Shown here piece after piece: positions 52,134 to 61,078 of a DNA stretch of 64,000 bases (within the stretch, counting starts at the first letter, position 1; the number at the start of each line of letters is the position of its first letter). A model generated the notes under the pieces. The model ran no database searches. It was given only the letters and a program-made list of their open reading frames with translations, and was not told the origin of the DNA. The stretch lies in contig NZ_JPOS01000090.1 in the NCBI RefSeq assembly GCF_000759025.1, forward strand, positions 186,001 to 250,000. The letters are read 5' to 3'. The position numbers and the translations under genes were made by a program. This stretch comes from Phaeodactylibacter xiamenensis. Its GTDB lineage: Bacteria; Bacteroidota; Bacteroidia; Chitinophagales; Saprospiraceae.

Positions 52134-54472
52134 TTCAGGTAGTTTTCCAGTTTCGGATCGGTAGATAATGAGTACGGGCGGGCGGCAGCATCGGTAGCCC
52201 ATTCCCGGTTGGGCGCTGCGCCCATTTGGAATTGCAGTTCTCCTCCAGCCTGCACTGCATCGTAGTCCAGCCAGGTGTAAGGGTGGGGCTTGCCGTTGAG
52301 GCTCGCCTGCTGTATATAAATGTTTTCAGGGCTGTTGCCCGGGGCATGGATTTGGAAGGTATTGCCATTCTCCAACTGCAGCTCCACCGAATCAAACAGG
52401 GGACTGCCCAGCACATACTGAGGCGTGCCCGGGCATACCGGATAGAAGCCCATAGCGCTGAAGACAAACCAGGCGGAAGTCTGCCCGTTGTCCTCGTCCC
52501 CACAGTACCCATCGGGTGCGGGCTGATAGAGCTTTTCCATGACTTCGCGGGACCAGGCTTGTGCCTTCCAGGGCTGACCGGCATAATTGTACAAGTAAAT
52601 CATGTGCTGTATCGGCTGATTGCCATGTGCATAATTGCCCATATTGACAATCTGCATCTCCCGGATTTCATGTATGGTGAAGCCGTAGTAGCTGTCGTCA
52701 AATTTAGGAGGCATGGTGAACACCTCATCGAGCCGGGCTGCGAAGGCTTCCTCCCCGCCCATCAATTCCATCAGGCCCGCAATATCGTGAAAGACCGACC
52801 AGGTATAGTGCAGGCTGTTGCCTTCCGTAAAGGCATCGCCCCACTTAAGCGGATTGAAGGGTGATTGGAATGCACCATTTTCCAATTTACCGCGCATCCA
52901 TCCGGTTTCCGGGTCAAAGAGGTTTCGGTAACGCTGACTTTGCTGATAAAAGCGCTGTGCAACGTCTTCCTTGCCCATGGCGCGGGCCATCTCCGCCAGG
53001 GTGAAGTCTGCGTAGGCGTACTCCAGGGTACGGGCAGCATTTTCATTGATCCCTACATCGTAGGGCACATATCCCAGCTTGTTGTAATAATCCACACCGG
53101 CCCGGCCCACCGACTGTACGGGGCGCCCCTCGGCTTCATTGGCATTCTTGAGCATGGCATTGAGCAGCAATTCCGCATCATACCCTTCTACGCCTTTGAG
53201 GTAGGCATCAGCAATAATGGGCGTTGAATTCGAGCCAATCATACAATCCCGGTGCCCGGGGCTTGCCCATTCCGGCAGCCAGCCCGATTCCACGTAAGTG
53301 TTTTCCAGCCCCTGCATGATCCGGCTGTTCAGCTCAGGGTACATAAGGTTGAAAAAAGGAAAAACCGCCCGGAAAGTATCCCAAAAACCATTGTCGGTGT
53401 AGAGGTATCCGGGGCGGACTTCTCCGTTATAAGGACTGTAGTGTATGATTTGCCCGTTTTCATCAATTTCGTGCAGAGGGCGCGGGAACAAGAGCAACCG
53501 GTACAGACAGGAGTAGAAGGTCTGTATATCGGCTTCTTTCCCGCCTGACACTTTGATGCGGCTCAGCTCGTCCTGCCAGCGGTCGTGACCGGCTTGTTTG
53601 GTGGCTTCAAAGGTAGCCTTACCCACTTCCTGATCGAGGTTTCGCTGTGCCTGCTCGGGGCTGATGAAGGAAGACGCCACCTTCACGTTTACCTGTTCGC
53701 CCCGCTCCGTTGCAAAGCCTACGATTGCCCCAACGTGATCGCCTTCACTGTCCAGGGTATTCGGCATGAGCTGCCAGCCATCGCCCCAGGTGTGGTGGAC
53801 GGAAAAATCCTTATCGAACTCCGCTACAAAGTAGTTGTGGAAATTATCAGGCACCCCGCCGTGGTTGTTGCGGCAGTAACCGATGATCTTCCGCTCTTCC
53901 GGTAAGATTTTCACCATGGAGCCCCGGAAGAAGCCATCGAGCAGAATGTACGCCGAGTCTGTTTCCGGGAAAGTAAAGCGAAATTGCACCGCCCTTTCCG
54001 TTGGGGCCATCTCGGTCACCACATCGTAGTCGGCAAGGTATACCTTGTAATAATGTGGCTGTACCACTTCCGCTTTGTGCGAAAACCAGGACGCCCGCTC
54101 CTCTTCCTGAAATTTCAGCGTGCCCGTCACCGGCATGAGGGAGAAAGACGCATAGTCATTGATCCAGGGGCTGGGCTGATGGGTCTGCTTGAAGCCCCGG
54201 ATTTTATACGCATCGTACTGATAGGTCCAGCCATCACCCATTTTGTTGGTCATGGGGGTCCAGAAGTTCATGCCCCAGGGCATCGCAATCGCGGGGTAGG
54301 TATTGCCATTGGACAGGCTGAATTCGGAATCGGTGCCCATGAGCGGATTGACGTAGCTCACGTAGTCTACGGGCTCGTTGGCAGGGCTTTCAGCCGCCTC
54401 AGAAGTAGTGCAGGCTGGCATCAAAGCCAGCCCGGCCATACAAAAAAGGGAGATGTAAATGATATACTTCAT
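52130..54472 (-). CDS. GH92 alpha-mannosidase lipoprotein
   Basis: The 780-residue protein has a lipobox signal (LALMPACTTSE, Cys21) and a full GH92 enzyme. The start of the catalytic part is VSYVNPLMGTDSEFSLSNGN. Glu550 lies in FTEGNSLHYTW, the position I take for the general acid of GH92. The GDEDNGQTSAWFVFSAMGFYP block is the conserved metal-adjacent region. GH92 enzymes are calcium-dependent exo-alpha-mannosidases. It sits between another GH92 gene (6-base gap) and the sulfatase gene (4-base overlap). The linkage specificity cannot be told. Confidence 0.92.
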   Translation of the reverse strand: MKYIIYISLFCMAGLALMPACTTSEAAESPANEPVDYVSYVNPLMGTDSEFSLSNGNTYPAIAMPWGMNFWTPMTNKMGDGWTYQYDAYKIRGFKQTHQPSPWINDYASFSLMPVTGTLKFQEEERASWFSHKAEVVQPHYYKVYLADYDVVTEMAPTERAVQFRFTFPETDSAYILLDGFFRGSMVKILPEERKIIGYCRNNHGGVPDNFHNYFVAEFDKDFSVHHTWGDGWQLMPNTLDSEGDHVGAIVGFATERGEQVNVKVASSFISPEQAQRNLDQEVGKATFEATKQAGHDRWQDELSRIKVSGGKEADIQTFYSCLYRLLLFPRPLHEIDENGQIIHYSPYNGEVRPGYLYTDNGFWDTFRAVFPFFNLMYPELNSRIMQGLENTYVESGWLPEWASPGHRDCMIGSNSTPIIADAYLKGVEGYDAELLLNAMLKNANEAEGRPVQSVGRAGVDYYNKLGYVPYDVGINENAARTLEYAYADFTLAEMARAMGKEDVAQRFYQQSQRYRNLFDPETGWMRGKLENGAFQSPFNPLKWGDAFTEGNSLHYTWSVFHDIAGLMELMGGEEAFAARLDEVFTMPPKFDDSYYGFTIHEIREMQIVNMGNYAHGNQPIQHMIYLYNYAGQPWKAQAWSREVMEKLYQPAPDGYCGDEDNGQTSAWFVFSAMGFYPVCPGTPQYVLGSPLFDSVELQLENGNTFQIHAPGNSPENIYIQQASLNGKPHPYTWLDYDAVQAGGELQFQMGAAPNREWATDAAARPYSLSTDPKLENYLK

Positions 54473-54478
54473 ATTCGT

Positions 54479-57400
54479 TTAGTTGAGAATAACTTCGTCC
54501 AGGAAAGTCCACAATTCATTGCCCCGAGCGCCGTGCCATTCCGGAGGAGCCCCGTAGTTGTACACCTTGACTTTCACGTATCGGTATTGCCCGGGTTCGA
54601 GGTCCAGCTTGTAGCGGTAAACCTTAAGCTCATGCTCTTCCTGAGGCGGCAGGTCAAGGCTGCCGATGGGCTGCAGGGCGCCGGGCTGATTCCCGGCCAG
54701 CACTTCGATTTTATCCGGTGGAAAAATGTAAGATTTGGTATCCTTGAGGGCGCCCACTTCCAGTTCCTTAACATTAGTAGGCTCCCCGAAGTCAATATCC
54801 AGAAAGATGTTGTCTTTGATGCCAGTCCAGCGGTTGTCATTGTAGCTCTCGGAACCAATTTCCTGATCAAAAATCAGCTCTGCGCCTTCCTTTCCGTAGG
54901 GGAAGTCGTGCTGCGCTACGCTGTATTTGGGATAACCGGCCGGCAATCCTGCCAAAACGCTCTGATAATAGGGCTTTTCAAAGAAGGCACTTGGATTGAG
55001 CCCTTCCTCGTAGGCGATGGCCTTTACCGTGGTGTTTTCCCGAATGGTGAATGGGCCGTTGTAAGGCGTGCTATTGTTGTCCGGTTCGCTCCCATCCAGG
55101 GTGTAGTAAATCTTAGCGTTTTTGTTTTTGGAAGCCAGCTCAATGGTACGCTCGGTCCGGAAAAAGGCACCGGGCGCCACATCGTAGGGCGCAGGCGTGC
55201 CCACCACCGGAATTTCCGCCACAGCGGTGTCCTCAAAGTCGCCGGGGAAGGTCGCTGTCGGGTCCCTGCCCCATTGCTTGTTGGGCTCGGGGCCGAGTTC
55301 GAAGACCAGCTCGCCCCCCTGCATGATCGTTTTGTAATCGATGTAGTTCTTTTCATAGGGCTCCCCGTTGAGGGTGACGGACTGCACGTAGATGTTCTCC
55401 GGCGACACCTTGTTGGCCAGAATAGTGAAATCATCGCCACTCTCCAGGTGGATGACCGCTTTGGGATGAAGGGGCGCGGTCAGCTGGAAAACGCCATCGC
55501 CAGGTGCCACCTGATACATTCCCAGCGCGCTGAGCATATACCATGCCGACATCTGCCCCAGGTCTTCGTTGTTGATGAAGCCTTCCTGCGGATTGGGGTG
55601 GTACATGGTGGTCAGTACTTCATTGATGTAGCGCTGCGCCAGCCAGGGCTTGCCCACATAGTTGAACAGGTAAGGCATATGGTGCCCGGGCTCATCCCCG
55701 TGCCCGTACTTCCCGATAAATCCGGAAATATCCACATGCTGATGCCCTTCAAGGGGCGATTCATTTTGAAAAACACCCTGTAGCCACTGCGCATAGGCCT
55801 CCCGTCCGCCGTGAAGCTGCATCACGCCTTTCATATCGTGGGGGGAGTAAGCCGAATACGCCCAGATGTTGCCCGAGATGTAATGCCCTTTGAGGGAATT
55901 CCACTTCGTTGTATCCAGCAGCAGGTGCTCCCCGGTAGCCGTGATGGGCATAAAATAGCCCGTTTGCGGGTCGAAAAAATTGCGGTAGCCGATTGCACGG
56001 CGGTCAAATAAAGTTTGGTCTTTCGTTTTGCCCAGCTTCTCGGCTACCCGGGCTATCGCCCAATCGCAATAATTCTGTTCTGTGGTTTTAGAGACCGATA
56101 CGCCGGTCTCTGCGGTCACATATCCGTATTTGAGGTATTCGTCCATGCCGTTGAGGTCACTCACCTGACTGTGCTTGGTGCGGTCAAAAGCAGCATAGCG
56201 GATGGCTTCGTAAGCAGCTTCCACATCCACGCCGGGGATGTCCTTCAGCACGGCATCCGCTACGGGCGATACCGCACTGTAACCGATCATGCAGCGGTTG
56301 TCGTAGCCCAGGCACTCCCAGCTTGGCAGGCCTACATCATCCACGGCTACCCGCGAGGACAGGCTGTTTACAAACCCGGCTGTCTTTTCCGTTTCAATGA
56401 TGGTAAAGAGGGGGTGTAAGCCGCGGTAAGTATCCCAGGTGGAGAAATTACTGTACTGCGGGATATCACTTTGGCGCACCTTTCCCTCAACGTAGTACCG
56501 CCCGTCCGCATCAGAGATGAGGTTGGGAGAGATAAAGGCGTGGTAGAGCCCGGTGTAAAACAACTTCATCTGACGGTCGGTCGCGCCCTCGATTTCGATT
56601 TTGCTCAGGACCTTCGCCCATTCGCGGCGGGCATTTTCGTGGGCCAGATCGAATCCGTCCACCGCTTCGGCTTCAAAATTGGCTTTGGCGCCCTCTATGG
56701 AAATGGAGGACAGCGCCAGGTGGACTTCCACGCTTTCCCCGGGTGCCAGATCGAAGCGGACCTGCCCAAGCAGGCCTTTCCCATTGCCTTTTTTGCCTTC
56801 TACAAGCTCTCCTTTGCGGACCAGGCTAAAGCCAGCCACCGGTTGGGAAAATTTTGCATAGAAGTACTGCGTCCGGTCTCCTGCCGACCAGCCATCACAA
56901 TCTTTGTAGCCAACCAGCTCAGTATCAGAGATCAGCTCCAGGTAAGTGTCCTGTATGTTTTCGTTGATTTGATGATTGGGATCGAAGAGCAGGTAATCCT
57001 CCCCTTCCCCATTGAAGGTATAGCGGTGGTAGCCCATGCGCGTACCCGCTGTAAGCTCCACCAGTACCTCTTCCTCGTGCAGCAGCAGTTTATAATACCC
57101 GGCTGAGGCCGATTCGTTATCGTGGGAAAACCGGGCACGGTAACCTGTATCCGCCTTTCCGTCCTCCCCTGAGCTCGTATGCGCCTCCCGGGCAGGCATT
57201 ACCAGGATATCCCCCAGACCGGACAAGCCCGGCCCGCTAATGTGCGTATGTGCAAAGCCTTTAACGATGGTATCGTTGTAGTGATAGCCGGAGCAATAGT
57301 CCCAGGACTTATACTCATTGGAAGGGCTCAGCTGTACCATCCCAAAGGGCGTCGTCGCTCCTGGAAAGGTGTGCCCGGTGCCGCCCGTGCCAATCATGGG

Positions 57401-57526
57401 GTCCACAAAAGGCAGGTACTTTTCACCGGATGGTGCAGCTTGCTCATTTGAGCTGCCACTGCAGGCAGCCATCATAACTATAAGCAAGAGAAGGATTAGA
57501 TTTTTCTGCATCGTTGAGTATGGCAT
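54479..57526 (-). CDS. GH92 enzyme with CHB_HEX-like and discoidin-like C-terminal domains
   Basis: The 1015-residue protein has a lipobox (IVMMAACSGSS) and a GH92 domain to about residue 760 (PFVDPMIGTGGTGHTFPGATTPFGM at the start, INNEDLGQMSAWYML later). Where related enzymes have Glu in EGNxW, this one has Ser551 in YISGNIWAY. A CHB_HEX-like domain (IYYTLDGSEPDNNSTPYNGP) and a discoidin-like domain ending LWTFLDEVILN follow. The ATG at 57526 shares its A with the stop of the upstream gene (TAATG); ATG 57511 is an alternative start just before the hydrophobic stretch. It is probably an alpha-mannosidase-type enzyme, with an unusual active site. Confidence 0.9.
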   Translation of the reverse strand: MPYSTMQKNLILLLLIVMMAACSGSSNEQAAPSGEKYLPFVDPMIGTGGTGHTFPGATTPFGMVQLSPSNEYKSWDYCSGYHYNDTIVKGFAHTHISGPGLSGLGDILVMPAREAHTSSGEDGKADTGYRARFSHDNESASAGYYKLLLHEEEVLVELTAGTRMGYHRYTFNGEGEDYLLFDPNHQINENIQDTYLELISDTELVGYKDCDGWSAGDRTQYFYAKFSQPVAGFSLVRKGELVEGKKGNGKGLLGQVRFDLAPGESVEVHLALSSISIEGAKANFEAEAVDGFDLAHENARREWAKVLSKIEIEGATDRQMKLFYTGLYHAFISPNLISDADGRYYVEGKVRQSDIPQYSNFSTWDTYRGLHPLFTIIETEKTAGFVNSLSSRVAVDDVGLPSWECLGYDNRCMIGYSAVSPVADAVLKDIPGVDVEAAYEAIRYAAFDRTKHSQVSDLNGMDEYLKYGYVTAETGVSVSKTTEQNYCDWAIARVAEKLGKTKDQTLFDRRAIGYRNFFDPQTGYFMPITATGEHLLLDTTKWNSLKGHYISGNIWAYSAYSPHDMKGVMQLHGGREAYAQWLQGVFQNESPLEGHQHVDISGFIGKYGHGDEPGHHMPYLFNYVGKPWLAQRYINEVLTTMYHPNPQEGFINNEDLGQMSAWYMLSALGMYQVAPGDGVFQLTAPLHPKAVIHLESGDDFTILANKVSPENIYVQSVTLNGEPYEKNYIDYKTIMQGGELVFELGPEPNKQWGRDPTATFPGDFEDTAVAEIPVVGTPAPYDVAPGAFFRTERTIELASKNKNAKIYYTLDGSEPDNNSTPYNGPFTIRENTTVKAIAYEEGLNPSAFFEKPYYQSVLAGLPAGYPKYSVAQHDFPYGKEGAELIFDQEIGSESYNDNRWTGIKDNIFLDIDFGEPTNVKELEVGALKDTKSYIFPPDKIEVLAGNQPGALQPIGSLDLPPQEEHELKVYRYKLDLEPGQYRYVKVKVYNYGAPPEWHGARGNELWTFLDEVILN

Positions 57527-60054
57527 TATTCGGTATAGGAATCATAGACGGACAGCAGGCGGACCGGCGGCCAGCCCTGCTCCGGTGGTTCGGGCAAGGT
57601 GAGTTTCACTGTTTTAGGCTCCCCCGGGCAGAGATCAAAGAAGTTGTCGGAGAAATTGCCCGGCAGGCCTTCCAGGCTGATGTACAGCCCCATCACCAAC
57701 ACGCTGGATTGTAAGGTAACGCTGAGTTGCGCCCCATTGGCCTCTGTACTTACTTTAACCTTGGGCGCGGGCAGGTGCAAATCGCGGGCCGGCACCAGAT
57801 AGGCGGTGTGGTCGTAGGCCACCCCTTTGGTATCAGACAATTGGACTCGTATCCACAAATCAGCGGCATCGTAGTCTGCTGTTGCTGTTTTCAAGTCTTC
57901 CAGCCCGACCAGCGCTTTACCGTTAGCCGGCACATTCAGGCTTTTTTCCTCCAGCCACAGGCGTTCGCCAGTCAGGCGGTAGAGCCCGATGCTCAGGCGC
58001 AGGCGTTTATCCTGAGGCTCATCGGAAACCACCGTGACCGACCATTCCTCTTCATCTGTTTCCAATACCGCCAGTAAGGGGCTGAACGCCTGCCGGACCG
58101 CATAATGCAGGGCTTTCCATTGCCCGTAGTAGTCGATGCCTGCCCAGGACGCCACCGGCCAGCAGTCATTGAGCTGCCAGTAGAGCGTGCCCATACAGAA
58201 GGGCTTGGCTTTGCGGTGGGCTTCGATAGCAATACGTATTCCTTCCGCCTGCAGTAGTTGGCTGAGGTAGAGGAAGGTTTCAAAGTCTTTAGGCTCCCGG
58301 TAGTGCTGCAGCAGGTACTTACGTATAATGCCGTTGCCCCGGGGATGCTTTTGGTGGAGCTGCATGACCGGCGACTCAATCGACCAGTCTTCAGGCTCTG
58401 CATAACGCCGGACCGAATCCAGCAGTGGGAAGGACTGAAACCCATACTCGCTCATGAAGCGGGGCACCGCCCATTTGTAGGTGGAAAATGGCGCTTCTTC
58501 GTGCCAAACACCCCAATAGTGGACATCGCCTTTATCGTAATTATCGTGGTCAGAGTAATCGTATACCGGTGAAGAAGGCAGGTAATCGCGTGTCGGATCG
58601 TTCCCCTCTACAAGTTCAGGCAGAACTGCTTCAAACAGCCGCTCGTAATCATCAGCCATAAGCTGGCAGTCCGATTCGTTGTAGCCATATTCTTTTTGCC
58701 AGCCCCAGTGCTGCCAGCCCACGGCGATTTCGTTATTGCCACACCATAATGCCAGGCTGGGATGCCCTTTCAGCCGGTGAATGTTGTAAATGGCTTCCGC
58801 CCGGATATTGTCCAGAAAATCGGGATCGCCCGGATACATGGTGCAGGCAAACATGAAATCCTGCCACACCATAATGCCGTACTCATCGGCCAGGTCGTAA
58901 AAGAGGTCAGATTCATAAATACCGCCGCCCCAAATGCGTACCATATTCATATTGGCAGCCGCCATGTCCTCAAATACCTGCCGGTAATGAGCTTCCGTGG
59001 GCCGGTCCAGAAAACTGTCTTGCGGGATATAGTTGGCTCCTTTGGCGAATAGAGGCTGCCCGTTGACCTCAAAATGGAAGCTGCGGCCCTCCTCATCGGC
59101 CTCTCGTATGAGCTGTATAGTGCACAAACCAAACCGGCCCGGCTTTTGATCGATGGTCTCAGCAGCATGCTTCAACTGCCAGTTCAAATCGTAAAGCACC
59201 GGCTCTCCCCAACTGCGGGGCCACCAATAGTCTGCGCCCTGCAAGGCCACGTCAAAAGCAATCGTATGCTCACCGGGCTGCAGCTGAACGGTATGCTCAA
59301 AAACCCAGCGACCCTGACCGATATTCAGCGCTACAGTATATGCGCCGGCTATCGAAGTGACTACCGTTACCTCTGCCCGCGCCACACCTCCTGTTTCGGT
59401 AAGGGATTGAGTGACCAGATTGGCCGTCTTCATTCGGGCCGTATCAAAACTAATCAGCTCCACCGGGCGCCAGACACCGGAAGTCACAAACCTTGGGCCC
59501 CAGTCCCATCCATAATGATAAGGTGCCTTGCGGGTGAATACGCTCAGCTTCTCCTCAGCATGATCATTGCCCGCCGGGTAGGTAAAACCAACTGCCTCTG
59601 CCTTTGCCTGCACCTCCCGAATAGGCGAACGAAAGCGGATATGCAACTCATTGGTACCGATTTGAAGTATAGTGCCAACCTCTGCCTCGTAACCAAGGAA
59701 CATATTTTGTGCTTTCAGGATGAGCTGCCCGTTCAGGAAAACATCTGCATAAGTGTCCAATCCATGAAAGACCATCATATGCCGGCCCAATTCAAGCCTG
59801 CCCTCCTCTATCTCGAAAGTGGTTTGGTACTCCCAGTCCTCTTTCTCTATCCATTGCAGTTCATTTTCATTAGTACGATAAAAGGGGTCCGGGATACGCT
59901 CCTGCCGCAGGAGGTCAGAAAAGTTATTCCCTGGCACTTGTGCAGGCAGCCACTCCATATCACCTGCTTTTCGAAAAGCCCAGTTCTGAAACAAGGGGGT
60001 GCGCACCAGCCTTGATGAAGAGGTTGTTTGATGTTGATAGTTTGTGTGAGGCAT
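57526..60054 (-). CDS. GH2 beta-mannosidase
   Basis: The 842-residue protein has the GH2 layout: a jelly-roll N-terminal domain (FQNWAFRKAGDMEWLPAQVPG), Ig-like domain and TIM barrel. The acid/base Glu442 is in WCGNNEIAVGWQ and the nucleophile Glu536 in FMSEYGFQSFP. EKEDWEYQTTF and GANYIPQDSF are typical of beta-mannosidases. It cleaves beta-1,4-mannose, for example from the core of N-glycans. No signal peptide is visible, so it may act in the cytoplasm. It is the first gene of the operon; its leader faces the DeoR-type regulator gene. Confidence 0.92.
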   Translation of the reverse strand: MPHTNYQHQTTSSSRLVRTPLFQNWAFRKAGDMEWLPAQVPGNNFSDLLRQERIPDPFYRTNENELQWIEKEDWEYQTTFEIEEGRLELGRHMMVFHGLDTYADVFLNGQLILKAQNMFLGYEAEVGTILQIGTNELHIRFRSPIREVQAKAEAVGFTYPAGNDHAEEKLSVFTRKAPYHYGWDWGPRFVTSGVWRPVELISFDTARMKTANLVTQSLTETGGVARAEVTVVTSIAGAYTVALNIGQGRWVFEHTVQLQPGEHTIAFDVALQGADYWWPRSWGEPVLYDLNWQLKHAAETIDQKPGRFGLCTIQLIREADEEGRSFHFEVNGQPLFAKGANYIPQDSFLDRPTEAHYRQVFEDMAAANMNMVRIWGGGIYESDLFYDLADEYGIMVWQDFMFACTMYPGDPDFLDNIRAEAIYNIHRLKGHPSLALWCGNNEIAVGWQHWGWQKEYGYNESDCQLMADDYERLFEAVLPELVEGNDPTRDYLPSSPVYDYSDHDNYDKGDVHYWGVWHEEAPFSTYKWAVPRFMSEYGFQSFPLLDSVRRYAEPEDWSIESPVMQLHQKHPRGNGIIRKYLLQHYREPKDFETFLYLSQLLQAEGIRIAIEAHRKAKPFCMGTLYWQLNDCWPVASWAGIDYYGQWKALHYAVRQAFSPLLAVLETDEEEWSVTVVSDEPQDKRLRLSIGLYRLTGERLWLEEKSLNVPANGKALVGLEDLKTATADYDAADLWIRVQLSDTKGVAYDHTAYLVPARDLHLPAPKVKVSTEANGAQLSVTLQSSVLVMGLYISLEGLPGNFSDNFFDLCPGEPKTVKLTLPEPPEQGWPPVRLLSVYDSYTE

Positions 60055-60306
60055 GTCGTTCTTAAGTAGTAGTGCAATCGGTCCGATAGCCAGCTACAGC
60101 TTTCATTAGGCCCACTGCGTAGTTTGAGATATTTGGGCTCTGAAATTACTAAAAAAAGTAAAAACCAGCAATAAAGCGCATATTTTTTGCCGATTTTAAC
60201 TCAAAAATGCACAAACAAGAAAAAAACCGCAAGTTTTTACGTACTTTAGTCCGTGCTAACCGGCAGCCCCACCAACCAAACAAAACCTGCCGCAACCACA
60301 GAAACT
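60055..60306. other. Divergent control region of the mannosidase operon and DeoR gene
   Basis: This 252-base A/T-rich region holds a candidate -7 box TACTTTAG at 60242-60249 on the plus strand and a short palindrome ATCGGTCCGAT near 60078-60088. I could not find a convincing minus-strand promoter or DeoR operator by eye. Confidence 0.4.
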
Positions 60307-61056
60307 ATGCTAAAGGAAGAACGGCAGAGCATGATTCTGGAAATCATTAATCTGCGGAATAAAATCAAGTCAACGGAGCTGAGTGAACACCTGGGGGTCT
60401 CAGAAGATACTGTACGGCGTGATCTCCGTGAACTGGCAGAAGGCGGCTTTATAAAAAAGGTGCACGGCGGTGCACTGGCCAATCCTAAAACGCCGGAGGC
60501 TGTCCATCGTCAAAATGGCACTCCAAGCCCGGAAGCCACGCTTATTGCTCAGAAAGCAACCACCCTGCTTCGTGATGGCATGGTGCTGCTCATGGACGGA
60601 GGGCCGGTTACCCTTTCTCTCATCGACCAAATCCCGGCAGAACTGGAACTCACGATTTTCACTAATTCCATCGCTGCTGCCGAACGCCTGGCAACGCTTC
60701 CCAACATCAGCACCTACCTCCTGGGCGGCAAAATCACGGGGCGCAACCGGCTCACCGCAGGTGTGGAAGTCGTACGGGCTATTGAAGAATTGCACGCTCA
60801 CCTTTGCCTCATCAATGCCTCAAGCCTGCACGAAACAATAGGCCTAACGAGCAACAACCGGGACATCGCAACCGTCAAACGAGCCATGATCGCCTCCTCT
60901 GCCCACACCGCAGTATGCTGCCCCTCTGAGCACCTGGGCCAGATACAGCCTTTTAAAGTAGCCAAACTTAATGGGTTTTCAACCCTGATCACTGATCTGT
61001 TGCCCGAAGATTCCGCCCTGGAGGGCATGAATGGGCAGAACTTGCAAATGCTATAA
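60307..61056 (+). CDS. DeoR-family transcriptional regulator
   Basis: From ATG 60307 the product is 249 residues; a GTG at 60253 is in frame but the family start MLKEERQSMILEII is at 60307. The N-terminal HTH (ELSEHLGVSEDTVRRDLREL) and the KKVHGGAL wing are standard for DeoR. The sensor part has LMDGGPVTLSLI, IFTNSIAAAERL and LLGGK. The late D-x-S-K-F-G motif of the family is replaced by CCPSEHLG, so ligand recognition may differ. It is divergent from the mannosidase operon and 22 bases before a GH92 gene, so it likely controls both with a phosphorylated sugar as effector. Confidence 0.9.
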   Translation: MLKEERQSMILEIINLRNKIKSTELSEHLGVSEDTVRRDLRELAEGGFIKKVHGGALANPKTPEAVHRQNGTPSPEATLIAQKATTLLRDGMVLLMDGGPVTLSLIDQIPAELELTIFTNSIAAAERLATLPNISTYLLGGKITGRNRLTAGVEVVRAIEELHAHLCLINASSLHETIGLTSNNRDIATVKRAMIASSAHTAVCCPSEHLGQIQPFKVAKLNGFSTLITDLLPEDSALEGMNGQNLQML

Positions 61057-61078
61057 TCTACTAAAAACCACCTGCTAC

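Noticed and set aside
53984-55783. A 599-codon open frame on the plus strand across two GH92 genes
   Set aside because: It lies antisense to two GH92 genes with clear family motifs, has no recognisable domain, and its composition is that of a codon-biased shadow frame.
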